The translations under genes and the position numbers were made by a program. A DNA stretch of 20,965 nucleotides from an uncultured Oxalobacteraceae bacterium. Lineage in GTDB: Bacteria; Pseudomonadota; Gammaproteobacteria; Burkholderiales; Burkholderiaceae. Below, one piece after another: positions 1-7,239 of the stretch. The stretch is from the NCBI GenBank assembly GCA_946480015.1, contig CAMLIL010000099.1:1-20965 (forward strand), read 5' to 3'. The notes under the pieces are model-generated. The model saw only the letters and a list, made by a program, of their open reading frames with translations. It made no database searches and had not been told where the DNA came from. Position 1 is the first letter of the stretch. Every line of letters starts with the position of its first letter.

Positions 1-1880
1 TCCTGGGTCAGGTTTTCCGACAGCACGATGCGGTCGCGCACCTTGATGCGGTAAGCGTCCACGGTCAGGCTGGCCGCGCCGAAGCGCGCCACCGCGCCCA
101 GCGACAGATTGACCGACTTCTCCGCGTCCAGCGGCTTGGCGCCGAGGGCCTTGGCGACCGGATCGGTCGGCTTGAAGGTGGTGATTTCGTACGGCACGCC
201 GGTGATGAAGTTGGTCGCCGTCGAGGTGAAGTTTTGCTGCTGCGGCGAGGGCGCGCGGAAGCCGTTCTGGAGCGAGCCGCGCAGGGCGAACTGCTTGGTG
301 AAGTCGTAGCGGCCGGAAAGCTTGCCGGCCAGGCTGCTGCCGAAGTCCGAATAGTGCTCGGCGCGCACCGCCACCGAGGCCAGCAGCTGTTCGGTCAGAT
401 TGGCTTCCAGGTCGACGAAGGCGCCGACCGCGTTGCGGTGGCTGTCGCTGGCATTGCTTGGCCGGAAGCCCGCGAACACTTGCGCGCCGGGCGGGGTGAA
501 GGTGCCGTTGGAATACAGTTCGCCGCCATGGCGGTAGGAATCGGGCTCGCCGGCGAATTGCTGGAAGCTTTCGCGGCGCGCTTCCACACCCAGCGCCACG
601 TTCAGGGGCGAGGCCAGGCTGGCCAGCGCCACGCTGCGGACACCGGTCAGGTTGAACACCAGCTGGTCGTAGGAAAAGCCGCCGGCGTCGAAGGTGGTCT
701 TGCTGCCTGGGCCGATCGAGCGGTTCAGCGTGTTCTCGATGCTGAATTCCATCTTGTTCTTGCCGTAGCCGAGCGAGGCGTCCATGGCCCACTCGCCCAG
801 GTCCCAGCTGGCCCCGCCGGTGGCGGAATAATCTTCCACGGTCGGCGCGATGATCGGCAGGAAGCCGTCCGGATAGATCGAAATGATGTTCCGCGGATCG
901 TTGGCCCAGCGGAAGAAGCCGCCCGAGCGCGAATCGCGTTTCTGGTAGCTGGCCCAGCCATACACCTTGACCCCGTTGGCCAGGGTGCTGCCGGCGTTGG
1001 CGAACAAGGTCGGCTGCTTGAGTTCCGGCTCGCCGTACCAGGCGTTGTAGCGGTTGATGGTGTTTTCGCGCGGGTCGAAGGCGCCATTGACCAAGGGATA
1101 TTGCTGCCGCATGTCGTAGCCGCTGCGTTCGGTGTGGCGCTGGTCCTTGTATTCGGCCGCCACGGTGAGGAAGCCGTTCTCGCCCAGCGGCAAGCCTTTC
1201 CACATGCTGACGGTGGCGGTCTGGCCATCGGTACGTTCGCGTTCGGTTTGGGCCTGCCAGGTGCTGCCGGCGGGGCCGGGCGCGACCTGGAAGCTGTAGT
1301 CGGTCAGGCGCGCGCCGTAGCTGACGGTGGCTTCGCCGCCGTCGCGGTTGGTGCGCAGGCGCAGATTGACCACGCCGGCGATCGCGTCCGAGCCGTACTG
1401 GGCGGCGGCGCCGTCGCGCAGCACCTCGATGTTCTTCACGATGGCCGTCGGGATCGTGTTCATGTCCACCGAGGCCGCGCCGCGCCCGATGGTGCCGTTC
1501 ACGTTGACCAGCGCGGAAGCGTGGCGGCGCTTGGAGTTCACCAGCACCAGGGTCTGGTCGGGCGCCATGCCGCGCAGGGTGGCGGGGCGCACGGTGTCGG
1601 TGCCGTCGGCCAGGCCGGGCCGCGGGAAGTTCAGCGAGGGCAGGGCTACCGCCAGCGCCTGGTTGATTTCGGTGGTGCCCGACTGTTTGAGGGTGTCGGC
1701 GGAAATGATGTCGACGGCGGCGGCGGTATCGAGCGCGGTGCGGTTGGCCACGCGGGTGCCGGTTACGATCACGGTGGCGCCGGGTTCGGGGACGTCCTGG
1801 GCCAGGGCGGCATCGCTGGCGAACAGGGCGGCGATGGAAAGGGCAATCAAGTGTTTGCGTGGGAGGGACGTTGAATGCAT
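1..1880 (-). CDS. TonB-dependent outer-membrane receptor (3' end outside window)
   Basis: Outer-membrane receptor that imports a ligand using energy from TonB-ExbBD. The reading frame runs on the minus strand from an ATG at 1880-1878 to the window edge, so about 626 residues are present and the end of the barrel is missing. Residues 1-27 form a signal peptide ending Ala-Leu-Ala before Gln28. VIVTGTR (about 37-43) is the usual start of the mature plug region. The plug domain follows, with NIEVLRDGAAAQYGSDAIAG at about 150-169, a hallmark of TonB receptor plugs. The rest reads as alternating amphipathic barrel strands, including NGFRAPS and, near the edge, LTVDAYRIKVRDRIVLSENL. These are typical of large TonB receptors, which usually run 750-950 residues. 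The ligand cannot be told from the sequence. No TonB, ExbB or regulator gene is adjacent. The 546-residue plus-strand frame over the same bases is a high-GC shadow. Confidence 0.93.
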   Translation of the reverse strand, partial: MHSTSLPRKHLIALSIAALFASDAALAQDVPEPGATVIVTGTRVANRTALDTAAAVDIISADTLKQSGTTEINQALAVALPSLNFPRPGLADGTDTVRPATLRGMAPDQTLVLVNSKRRHASALVNVNGTIGRGAASVDMNTIPTAIVKNIEVLRDGAAAQYGSDAIAGVVNLRLRTNRDGGEATVSYGARLTDYSFQVAPGPAGSTWQAQTERERTDGQTATVSMWKGLPLGENGFLTVAAEYKDQRHTERSGYDMRQQYPLVNGAFDPRENTINRYNAWYGEPELKQPTLFANAGSTLANGVKVYGWASYQKRDSRSGGFFRWANDPRNIISIYPDGFLPIIAPTVEDYSATGGASWDLGEWAMDASLGYGKNKMEFSIENTLNRSIGPGSKTTFDAGGFSYDQLVFNLTGVRSVALASLASPLNVALGVEARRESFQQFAGEPDSYRHGGELYSNGTFTPPGAQVFAGFRPSNASDSHRNAVGAFVDLEANLTEQLLASVAVRAEHYSDFGSSLAGKLSGRYDFTKQFALRGSLQNGFRAPSPQQQNFTSTATNFITGVPYEITTFKPTDPVAKALGAKPLDAEKSVNLSLGAVARFGAASLTVDAYRIKVRDRIVLSENLTQ

Positions 1881-1922
1881 GCGGTATCCTGAGCGATGGA
1901 ACGGTTTGAAATTGGTAGCCTG

Positions 1923-1947
1923 GCAATTATTGTGAAAAGACAATTGC
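1923..1947. promoter_or_regulatory. AT-rich inverted repeat in the receptor/tfoX intergenic region
   Basis: The 176-bp gap between the divergent receptor and TfoX-domain genes is unusually AT-rich for this genome. It contains GCAATT (1923-1928) and AATTGC (1942-1947) as an inverted repeat around a 13-base centre. The left half also overlaps a smaller palindrome, CAAT-T-ATTG (1924-1932). It lies about 45-70 bases upstream of the receptor start, where an operator or promoter is expected. No clear -35/-10 pair or known operator (for example a Fur box) was recognised. Confidence 0.3.
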
Positions 1948-2056
1948 TTTGGCATGCTCGTTGTTCGGGTAAAGAAAGTCAATCGTGAGCACGTTTCGGC
2001 AGGCGTTATGCGCCTTGTTCGTTGCGTGCAGTGCACACAAATACGGGTAAACCAGA

Positions 2057-2386
2057 ATGGGATCAAAACAAACGACGGTCGACTTCTTGGTCGACCAGAT
2101 GGCTGGCGCGGGCGAGGTCTCGGCCAGGAAGATGTTCGGGGAGTTCGGGATTTTTTGCGACGGCAAAATGGCGGCGGTGGTCTGCGACGACCAGCTGTAC
2201 GTCAAGAAAAGCGAGCCTGGCCGTGAATTCATTGGCGACCCGGTGGAGAGTCCTCCTTTTCCGGGTGCCAAGAATTACTATCTGATCGATGGCGATCGCT
2301 GGGACGAGCGCGACTGGCTGACCGAACTGCTGCGCATCACCGCGCAGGCGATGCCCATGCCCAAGCCGAAAGCTAAGAAGAAGTAA
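2057..2386 (+). CDS. TfoX N-terminal domain protein
   Basis: A 109-residue protein that is essentially a single TfoX/Sxy N-terminal domain. The family takes its name from the competence regulator TfoX/Sxy, but short single-domain members like this one are widespread and mostly uncharacterised, so no competence role should be assumed. The family signature is visible: VDFLVDQMAGAGEVSARKMFGEFGIFCDGK near the start, a central strand with QLYVKKSEPG, and a YYLIDGDRWDERDWL segment near the end. The tail is basic (PKPKAKKK). The ATG at 2057 has only a weak GGGTAA upstream, but it gives the standard family start. It is divergent from the TonB receptor and converges on yedI across a hairpin. Confidence 0.85.
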   Translation: MGSKQTTVDFLVDQMAGAGEVSARKMFGEFGIFCDGKMAAVVCDDQLYVKKSEPGREFIGDPVESPPFPGAKNYYLIDGDRWDERDWLTELLRITAQAMPMPKPKAKKK

Positions 2387-2387
2387 C

Positions 2388-2413
2388 GTCGTCCTCGCGC
2401 ACGCGGGGACGAC
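2388..2413. terminator. Bidirectional hairpin between convergent tfoX-like and yedI genes
   Basis: A nearly perfect 12-bp stem: GTCGTCCTCGCG (2388-2399) pairs with CGCGGGGACGAC (2402-2413), with one G-T wobble. The two central bases are too few for a loop, so the innermost pair must open. It starts one base after the TfoX stop and ends four bases before the yedI stop codon on the other strand, so it suits termination from both sides. No T-run follows on the plus strand. On the minus strand the downstream sequence is moderately T-rich. Confidence 0.6.
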
Positions 2414-2417
2414 TAAG

Positions 2418-3347
2418 CTAGCGTTTGAACAGGCGCGTCACGCCGCTGACCACCAGCAGGGCGCAAGCGCCGGCGATCACGCCGGCCACCGCATCGACCA
2501 CCGAGGTCGCCAGCGGCTTGAGCAGGAAGCCCACGCCCGGCACGCCGGCCGCCCCGGCGCCGATGTTTTCGGCAACGTGGTGCAGCGTCTCCGGTGCGCC
2601 ATGCATCAGGATGCTGCCGCCGACCATGAACATGGCCAGCGTGCCCAGCACCGACAGGGCTTTCATCAGGCGCGGCGCGGCCGCCAGCAGCAAGCGTCCG
2701 AACGCCTGCGAGGAGCCGTTGCCGCGCCGGCTCAGGTACAGTCCCGCATCGTCCATCTTGACGATACCGGCCACCAGGCCGTACACGCCGACCGTCATCA
2801 CCACCGCGATAACGCACAGCACCGCGACCTGCTGGGCGAACGGCATGGCCGCCACCGTGCCCAGCGAAATGACGATGATTTCCGCCGACAGGATGAAATC
2901 GGTGCGGATCGCGCCCTTGACCTTGTCTTTTTCCAGCGCCACCAGGTCGACCGATTCGTCGGCCAGGGCCGTAGCCAATGCCTCGTGGTGGGCCTGATCT
3001 TCTTCCTCGCTGTGCAGCAAGCCGTGCGCCAGTTTTTCCACGCCTTCGTAGCACAGGAACAGGCCGCCCAGCATCAGCAGCGGCTGGATCGCCCAGGGCG
3101 CGACGGCGCTGATGGCCAGCGCGGCCGGCACCAGGATGGCCTTGTTGATGAACGATCCCTTGGCCACCGCCCACACCACCGGCAGCTCGCGCTCGGGATT
3201 GACCCCGCTGACCTGCTGGGCGTTGAGCGCCAGGTCGTCGCCCAGCACGCCGGCGGTTTTCTTTGCCGCCACCTTACTCATCAAGGCGACGTCGTCCAGG
3301 ATCGTTGCGATATCGTCGATCAGTGCCAGCAAGCTGCTTGCAGCCAT
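2418..3347 (-). CDS. yedI: YedI/DUF808 family inner-membrane protein
   Basis: A 309-residue polytopic membrane protein of the DUF808 (YedI) family, whose biochemical function is not established. The family N-terminus is very clear: MAASSLLALIDDIATILDDV followed by ALMSKVAAKKTAGVLGDDLA. Several hydrophobic segments follow, at roughly residues 75-100, 165-210, 235-260 and 285-305. A charged loop rich in Glu and His (HSEEEDQAHHEA) lies between the first and second groups. The length fits the roughly 305-residue E. coli protein. The frame is open upstream to 3443, but the ATG at 3347 has a strong GAGGGAG ribosome binding site and starts exactly where the family starts. It is divergent from the BrnA-like gene. 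Confidence 0.9.
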   Translation of the reverse strand: MAASSLLALIDDIATILDDVALMSKVAAKKTAGVLGDDLALNAQQVSGVNPERELPVVWAVAKGSFINKAILVPAALAISAVAPWAIQPLLMLGGLFLCYEGVEKLAHGLLHSEEEDQAHHEALATALADESVDLVALEKDKVKGAIRTDFILSAEIIVISLGTVAAMPFAQQVAVLCVIAVVMTVGVYGLVAGIVKMDDAGLYLSRRGNGSSQAFGRLLLAAAPRLMKALSVLGTLAMFMVGGSILMHGAPETLHHVAENIGAGAAGVPGVGFLLKPLATSVVDAVAGVIAGACALLVVSGVTRLFKR

Positions 3348-3535
3348 CCGTGTTTCTCCCTCAGCGCTATTGGTCGTGACCGCCATCTTAACCGAGCGGC
3401 CTCGGCGGTGCCCATCCAACCATGCCGGATTTTTGCATTTCAAGCTACGTTTTCTGCATCTCGTCGCTTAAGCGGCCACGGCGGCACTGCGCGTCCGTAT
3501 AGTGGGTTTCACTTTCTTCGTTCAGCGAGGCTCAC

Positions 3536-3736
3536 ATGAATCCAGTTCACTCCGTTTCCGCGCCAGCCGTTTCCATGGCGCGCCAGGTCAAGCGCAAGAC
3601 CCGCATCACGATCTATCTCGACGATGAAGTGCTGCAGCAATTTCGCTCGCTGTCCGAACAGTGCGGCCAAGGCTATCAAACCCTGATCAATGCGGCGCTA
3701 CGCACGCGTTTGGCAGGAGTCGGTGCGACCGACTAA
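3536..3736 (+). CDS. BrnA-type ribbon-helix-helix protein, orphan antitoxin-like
   Basis: A 66-residue protein with a C-terminal ribbon-helix-helix resembling BrnA/CopG antitoxins. A basic lead-in (RQVKRKT) is followed by the beta-strand RITIYLDDEVLQQF and a second helix with the characteristic GQGYQTLINAALRTRL; BrnA proteins carry the same GKGYQTRINA-like motif. It should bind DNA as a dimer and may repress its own promoter. GAGG at 3527-3530 is a good ribosome binding site for the ATG at 3536. In brnTA operons the toxin gene brnT sits directly upstream. Here the upstream gene is the divergent yedI and the downstream gene encodes HU, so no toxin partner is present. It may be a solitary regulator or a remnant of a toxin-antitoxin pair. 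Confidence 0.75.
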   Translation: MNPVHSVSAPAVSMARQVKRKTRITIYLDDEVLQQFRSLSEQCGQGYQTLINAALRTRLAGVGATD

Positions 3737-3756
3737 ACCGTCGCGCACCAGTCACA

Positions 3757-3783
3757 GCGGGGCTTACTTTTATGTCGCCCCGC
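3757..3783 (+). terminator. Candidate terminator after the BrnA-like gene
   Basis: GCGGGGC (3757-3763) and GCCCCGC (3777-3783) form a perfect 7-bp stem with a 13-base T-rich loop, 20 bases after the BrnA-like stop. The following bases (GTGAATTTATT) are only partly T-rich, so this is a weak intrinsic terminator. It separates the small regulator gene from the HU promoter. Confidence 0.4.
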
Positions 3784-3788
3784 GTGAA

Positions 3789-3820
3789 TTTATTACACCT
3801 GGCAATAATTATGCTAATCT
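3789..3820 (+). promoter_or_regulatory. Probable promoter of the HU gene
   Basis: A strongly AT-rich island in otherwise GC-rich DNA lies 30-60 bases before the HU start. Two weak -10 candidates overlap: TATGCT (3810-3815) and TAATCT (3815-3820). The latter has ATTACA (3792-3797) 17 bases upstream as a 4-of-6 match to -35. The exact hexamers are uncertain. The position and base composition are the main support. Confidence 0.35.
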
Positions 3821-3849
3821 TCCCGCTCTTTTAACCCGGGAGGAAGTGT

Positions 3850-4134
3850 ATGAAAAAAGGCGAACTGATTGCGGAATTTGCGAAGCGCACCGAGATGTCC
3901 GGCGCGGCCGCAAACGGCGCGGTTAACACGATCATCGAGATCATCACGGAGCGCCTGAAAAAAGGCGATACCGTCGGTATCACCGGTTTCGGTACGTTCT
4001 CCATTTCCAAGCGCGCCGCGCGCAAAGGCCGCAATCCAGCGACCGGCGCGCCAATCAAGATCGCTGCTTCGAAGACCCCAAAATTCTCGGCTGGCGCAAC
4101 CCTCAAGGCTGCCGTCAATCCAAAGAAGAAGTAA
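3850..4134 (+). CDS. HU family DNA-binding protein
   Basis: A 94-residue histone-like nucleoid protein that binds and bends DNA as a dimer. The N-terminal helices read MKKGELIAEFAKRTEMSGAA and AVNTIIEIITERLKKGDTV. They are followed by the family signature GITGFGTFSISKRAARKGRN and the flexible beta-arm RNPATGAPIKI, whose proline intercalates into DNA in HU and IHF. A lysine-rich end (NPKKK) follows. A strong GGAGGAAG (3840-3847) and 2-3 base spacing define the start. Length and arm sequence favour HU over IHF. Such genomes often hold several HU paralogues, so I give no symbol. The gene is followed by a strong hairpin, which suggests a single-gene transcript. Confidence 0.93.
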   Translation: MKKGELIAEFAKRTEMSGAAANGAVNTIIEIITERLKKGDTVGITGFGTFSISKRAARKGRNPATGAPIKIAASKTPKFSAGATLKAAVNPKKK

Positions 4135-4163
4135 GTCGATTCAGCAGCATCCGGTAGTACCGT

Positions 4164-4191
4164 GCGCGGCCGCCGTTTTCGGTGGCCGCGC
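4164..4191 (+). terminator. Strong terminator hairpin after the HU gene
   Basis: GCGCGGCCGCCG (4164-4175) pairs with CGGTGGCCGCGC (4180-4191) as a 12-bp stem with one G-T wobble and a TTTT loop, 30 bases after the HU stop. The downstream GTCGTTTCC is only modestly T-rich. Its position also argues against the upstream GTG start (4182) possible for the LysE-like gene, which would lie inside the stem. Confidence 0.65.
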
Positions 4192-4220
4192 GTCGTTTCC
4201 AGCTCCAATCATTGCGCGCC

Positions 4221-4862
4221 ATGCTCCTGTCGACCTGGATCACCTTCGTCATCGCCGCCACGCTGATCGCCATTTCGCCGGGCTCGGGCGCGGTGCTGTC
4301 GATGACCCATGGCCTGGCCTATGGCCTGAAAAAAGCCAGCGCCACCGTGCTGGGCCTGCAATGCGGCCTGCTGCTGGTGCTGCTGATCGCCGGGGCCGGG
4401 GTCGGGTCGCTGCTGCTGGCCTCCGAACTGGCGTTCAATATCGTCAAGACGGTCGGCGCGCTGTACCTGATCTACCTGGGCATCTGCCAGTGGCGCGCGC
4501 AAGCGGCGCCCATGCCCGGCGCCGGCGGCGTCACCGCTGCCACCGTGCCCTCGTTCGGCAAGCGCGCCCTGACCGGCTTTCTGACCAACGCCACCAATCC
4601 CAAAGGCATCATCTTCATGGTCGCCGTGCTGCCGCAATTCATCACCCGGCACGCGCCGCTGCTGCCCCAGCTGGCCATTCTCGGCCTCACCATGGTTACC
4701 ATCGACACCATCGTCATGCACAGCTACGCCTTGCTGGCCGCCTCCATGCAGCGGTTTTTCCGCGATGCGCGCGCGGTCAGGAAACAGAACCGTTTTTTCG
4801 GTGCCGTGCTTATGTTGATCGGCACGGCCTTGTTTTTTGTGAAACGCGGCGCGCAGGCATGA
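4221..4862 (+). CDS. LysE/RhtB family amino-acid exporter
   Basis: A 213-residue inner-membrane exporter of the LysE/RhtB family, which secretes amino acids or related small molecules using the proton gradient. An N-terminal hydrophobic helix leads into AISPGSGAVLSMTHGLAYGL, the position of the family's conserved proline-glycine motif (here PGSG). About six membrane segments are visible (near 5-25, 40-68, 72-90, 118-140, 150-172 and 188-208). NATNPKGIIFMVAVLPQFI is the usual second signature. The substrate cannot be predicted. The ATG at 4221 has no good Shine-Dalgarno sequence, but it gives a normal family N-terminus. An in-frame GTG at 4182 falls inside the HU terminator stem and was rejected. 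Confidence 0.88.
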   Translation: MLLSTWITFVIAATLIAISPGSGAVLSMTHGLAYGLKKASATVLGLQCGLLLVLLIAGAGVGSLLLASELAFNIVKTVGALYLIYLGICQWRAQAAPMPGAGGVTAATVPSFGKRALTGFLTNATNPKGIIFMVAVLPQFITRHAPLLPQLAILGLTMVTIDTIVMHSYALLAASMQRFFRDARAVRKQNRFFGAVLMLIGTALFFVKRGAQA

Positions 4863-4977
4863 ACATCATGTGCAACTTTCTGTAACCCGGGTTGTCCGCC
4901 CGCTGCCTGCGGCGTTAAATAAATACAAGCGCGCAGTGCGCGCGCCTTTCGTTCAGTCGTTCCCTCTGGAGCCCATC

Positions 4978-6873
4978 ATGAGTAACCGTCTCGCCAAAAC
5001 TGTCACGCTGCTGGCGTTGTCGGCCCTGTCCACGCTTGCGCTGGCCGACGTGCCGGGCCGGGTCGGGCGCATTTCGGTGGCCGAGGGACAGGTCAACATC
5101 AGCACCGAGGTGGGCGAACAGGCCGACGCGGCGCTGGTCAACTGGCCGGTGACGTCGAACAACCAGATCACCACCGCGCGCGGCGCGCGCACCGAGCTGC
5201 GGGTCGGCTCGACCGCCATCCGGCTCGACGGCGATTCGGCCCTGGAAGTGGTCGAGCTCGACGACGACACCTTGCGCCTGCACCTGCATTACGGCAGCGT
5301 CAGCGTGCGCGTGCGCAATCCCGACGTGCTGCGCGGCTTCGAACTGTCCACCCCGCAAGGCCGCGTGCGCCTGCAGGAACCGGGCCGCTTCCGGGTCGAC
5401 GCCGAGCGCCAGCCCGACACCAGCGTGGTCAATGTATTCGAAGGCGTGGCCAGCGTCGACGGCGCGGGCTCGACGCTGACCGTGCGCGCCGGCCGCCGCG
5501 CCGAACTGCAGCAGGACGACATCCGCACCGCCCTGGCCGTGCGCGACGGCTTCGACGACTGGGCGCTGCTGCGCGACCGCCGCGACGAGCGCGCCGTGTC
5601 GGAACGCTATGTCACCAGCGAAATGACCGGGTACGAGGAACTGGACCAGAACGGCAGCTGGCGCGACGACGCCGAATACGGCCCGCTGTGGATACCGCGC
5701 AATGTGGCCTCCGGCTGGGCACCCTACCGCGACGGCCGCTGGACCTATCTCGCTCCCTGGGGCTGGACCTGGGTCGACAATGCGCCCTGGGGCTACGCGC
5801 CCTTCCACTACGGCCGCTGGGTGATGGTCAACCAGCGCTGGTGCTGGGCGCCGGGACGCAATATCGGCCGGCCGGTGTGGTCGCCCGCGCTGGTGGGCTG
5901 GGTCGGCGGCGGCGGCTGGAGCGTGACGTTCAATAGCGGCGGCGTGCGCCGTCCGGCACCGGCGCAGGGCTGGTATCCATTGACCCCGCGCGAGACCTTC
6001 GTGCCGCACTACGGCATCTCGCAGGATCGGCTGCGCTACATCAACCGCCATGCGCGCGACGACGACAGGCACAAACACGATCGCGATCACGATGGGCGCC
6101 ACGACGGCTTGACCGTGGTGCCGCAGGAACATTTCGCCCGGCGCGTGCCGGTGGTGGTGCCGTCCGTGCCGAAAGCCGTGGTCACGCCGCTGGCGCTGCA
6201 GACGGCTCCGGTAGCCCGCCCGCCGGTCCCGCAAGGGGTGGCGCGCGAAGTAGTGAGGCCTGGCCCGGACCGGCGCGACGGCGTGCGCGGCCAGCCGCGC
6301 TTCGAACGCAACGCCGATGATGTGCGCCCGGTCCTGTCGGTCGGCCGGCGCGAGGACAACCGCGGCAACGGCCGCCCCGAGCGCGACAACGACCGGCGCG
6401 ACGACAATCGGCGCGATGATAATCGCGCCGCTGCCGCCCCGGTGGCCGTGAGCGCGCCGCCGGTCATGCAGGTTCAGCAGCCGCAACCAGTGGTGCAGCC
6501 GCAAGCGCAGCCGCAGCCGCAGCAGCCGCGCTGGGGCGTCGCGGCGCCGCGCCAGGACGACCGTGGCGAGGCGATGCGCGCACGCTTCGAGGCCGAGCGC
6601 GAGCGCCGCCAGCAGGAGCATGGCCAGCGCCAGGCGGCCCAGCCGCAAATGCAGCAGGCGCCGCGTCCGCTGGTGATGCCGGCGCCGGTGCACGCCCAGC
6701 CGCAACCACAGCCGCAACCGCAGTTCGCGGCCCAGCCGGCGCAGGTGGCCCGTCCAGCACCGGCGCCGCAAGCGGCAGCGCAGAGCGCTCCGGCGCCGCG
6801 CCATGAAGAGAAACACAACCAGAAAGCCGCCGACAATGAGGACAAGCCGTCGCGCGGGCGCATGTTGCGCTGA
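4978..6873 (+). CDS. Secreted FecR-like/DUF6600 protein with disordered tail
   Basis: A 631-residue exported protein. Residues 1-23 are a signal peptide ending Ala-Leu-Ala before Asp24. Residues about 28-190 form a FecR-like beta domain (GRISVAEGQVNI, then NNQITTARGARTELRVGSTA, then LSTPQGRVRLQEPGRFRVD). Residues 225-345 are the DUF6600-type tryptophan and tyrosine-rich region, with repeats of the kind WAPYRDGRWTYLAPWGWTWV and PWGYAPFHYGRWV. From about 355 the chain becomes low-complexity: a His/Asp/Arg patch, RRDDNR repeats, then Gln-Pro-rich sequence (PQPQPQPQ) ending basic. Periplasmic or surface location is expected; function is unknown. A longer frame opens at 4870, but the ATG at 4978 has CTGGAG upstream and starts the signal peptide. 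The 677-residue minus-strand frame here is a shadow. Confidence 0.87.
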   Translation: MSNRLAKTVTLLALSALSTLALADVPGRVGRISVAEGQVNISTEVGEQADAALVNWPVTSNNQITTARGARTELRVGSTAIRLDGDSALEVVELDDDTLRLHLHYGSVSVRVRNPDVLRGFELSTPQGRVRLQEPGRFRVDAERQPDTSVVNVFEGVASVDGAGSTLTVRAGRRAELQQDDIRTALAVRDGFDDWALLRDRRDERAVSERYVTSEMTGYEELDQNGSWRDDAEYGPLWIPRNVASGWAPYRDGRWTYLAPWGWTWVDNAPWGYAPFHYGRWVMVNQRWCWAPGRNIGRPVWSPALVGWVGGGGWSVTFNSGGVRRPAPAQGWYPLTPRETFVPHYGISQDRLRYINRHARDDDRHKHDRDHDGRHDGLTVVPQEHFARRVPVVVPSVPKAVVTPLALQTAPVARPPVPQGVAREVVRPGPDRRDGVRGQPRFERNADDVRPVLSVGRREDNRGNGRPERDNDRRDDNRRDDNRAAAAPVAVSAPPVMQVQQPQPVVQPQAQPQPQQPRWGVAAPRQDDRGEAMRARFEAERERRQQEHGQRQAAQPQMQQAPRPLVMPAPVHAQPQPQPQPQFAAQPAQVARPAPAPQAAAQSAPAPRHEEKHNQKAADNEDKPSRGRMLR

Positions 6874-6888
6874 GGCATTAGTCAAGCG

Positions 6889-6911
6889 AATCGGCCGATT
6901 TTGGCTACAAT
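6889..6911 (+). promoter_or_regulatory. ybeD-lipBA promoter with overlapping palindrome
   Basis: TACAAT (6906-6911) is a good -10 hexamer 55 bases before the ybeD start. No convincing -35 is present at the right distance. The perfect 12-bp palindrome AATCGGCCGATT (6889-6900) sits in the -35/-10 spacer, where a bound repressor or activator would act directly on RNA polymerase. Confidence 0.45.
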
Positions 6912-6918
6912 GTGAACA

Positions 6919-6937
6919 GCGCGCCGCTCTGGCGCGC
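6919..6937 (+). promoter_or_regulatory. Hairpin in the ybeD 5' untranslated region
   Basis: GCGCGCC (6919-6925) and GGCGCGC (6931-6937) form a 7-bp GC-only stem with the 5-base loop GCTCT. It begins almost exactly where transcription from the TACAAT promoter should start and ends 29 bases before the ybeD ATG. It could stabilise the mRNA 5' end. There is no T-run, so it is not a terminator. Confidence 0.4.
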
Positions 6938-6966
6938 GCTGATTTCACTCAAGAACTGGATTGTGT

Positions 6967-7236
6967 ATGCACCCGAACGCTGATTCCCTGATCGAATACC
7001 CGAGCGACTTTCCGATCAAGGTGATGGGAGCAACCCACCCCGATTTTGCCGCCACCATCGTCGACGTCGTGCTCGAGCATGACCCCACCTTCCACATCGG
7101 CCGCATGGAAGTGCGGCCCTCGGCCAAGGGCAACTACACCGGCCTGACGGTCATGGTGCGCGCCACCAGCCGCGCCCAGCTGGACGACCTGTACCGTGCC
7201 CTGTCCGGCCACCCGATGGTCAAGATCGTCATGTAA
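6967..7236 (+). CDS. ybeD: YbeD/DUF493 (UPF0250) family protein
   Basis: An 89-residue protein of the YbeD family, close to the 87 residues of the E. coli protein. The fold is a ferredoxin-like alpha-beta domain resembling regulatory ACT domains; its function is not settled. Visible family features are SLIEYPSDFPIKVMG at the start, HDPTFHIGRMEVRPSAKGNY in the middle and TSRAQLDDLYRALSGHPMVK at the end. As in E. coli it lies directly upstream of lipB, which supports the identification. A TTG two codons upstream (6961) is less likely than the ATG at 6967. The ribosome binding site is weak. A hairpin and a second promoter-like region separate it from lipB. Confidence 0.92.
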   Translation: MHPNADSLIEYPSDFPIKVMGATHPDFAATIVDVVLEHDPTFHIGRMEVRPSAKGNYTGLTVMVRATSRAQLDDLYRALSGHPMVKIVM

Positions 7237-7239
7237 GGA

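Noticed and set aside
234..1874. 546-codon plus-strand open frame over the TonB receptor
   Set aside because: It is rich in Ala, Gly, Arg and His and has no recognisable domain, while the opposite strand encodes a complete plug and barrel with a signal peptide. It is a high-GC shadow.
2057..2386. Assigning the TfoX-domain protein as a competence regulator
   Set aside because: It has only the short N-terminal domain, there are no competence genes nearby, and the family is too broad for that call.
6361..6730. Repeats in the DUF6600 tail as a CRISPR-like or satellite array
   Set aside because: The repetition is codon-level low complexity (Asp-Arg-Asn and Pro-Gln) within one reading frame, with no unique spacers.
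4915..6948. 677-codon minus-strand open frame over the DUF6600 gene
   Set aside because: Low-complexity Arg/Ala/His composition without domains; the plus strand has a signal peptide, FecR-like domain and ribosome binding site.
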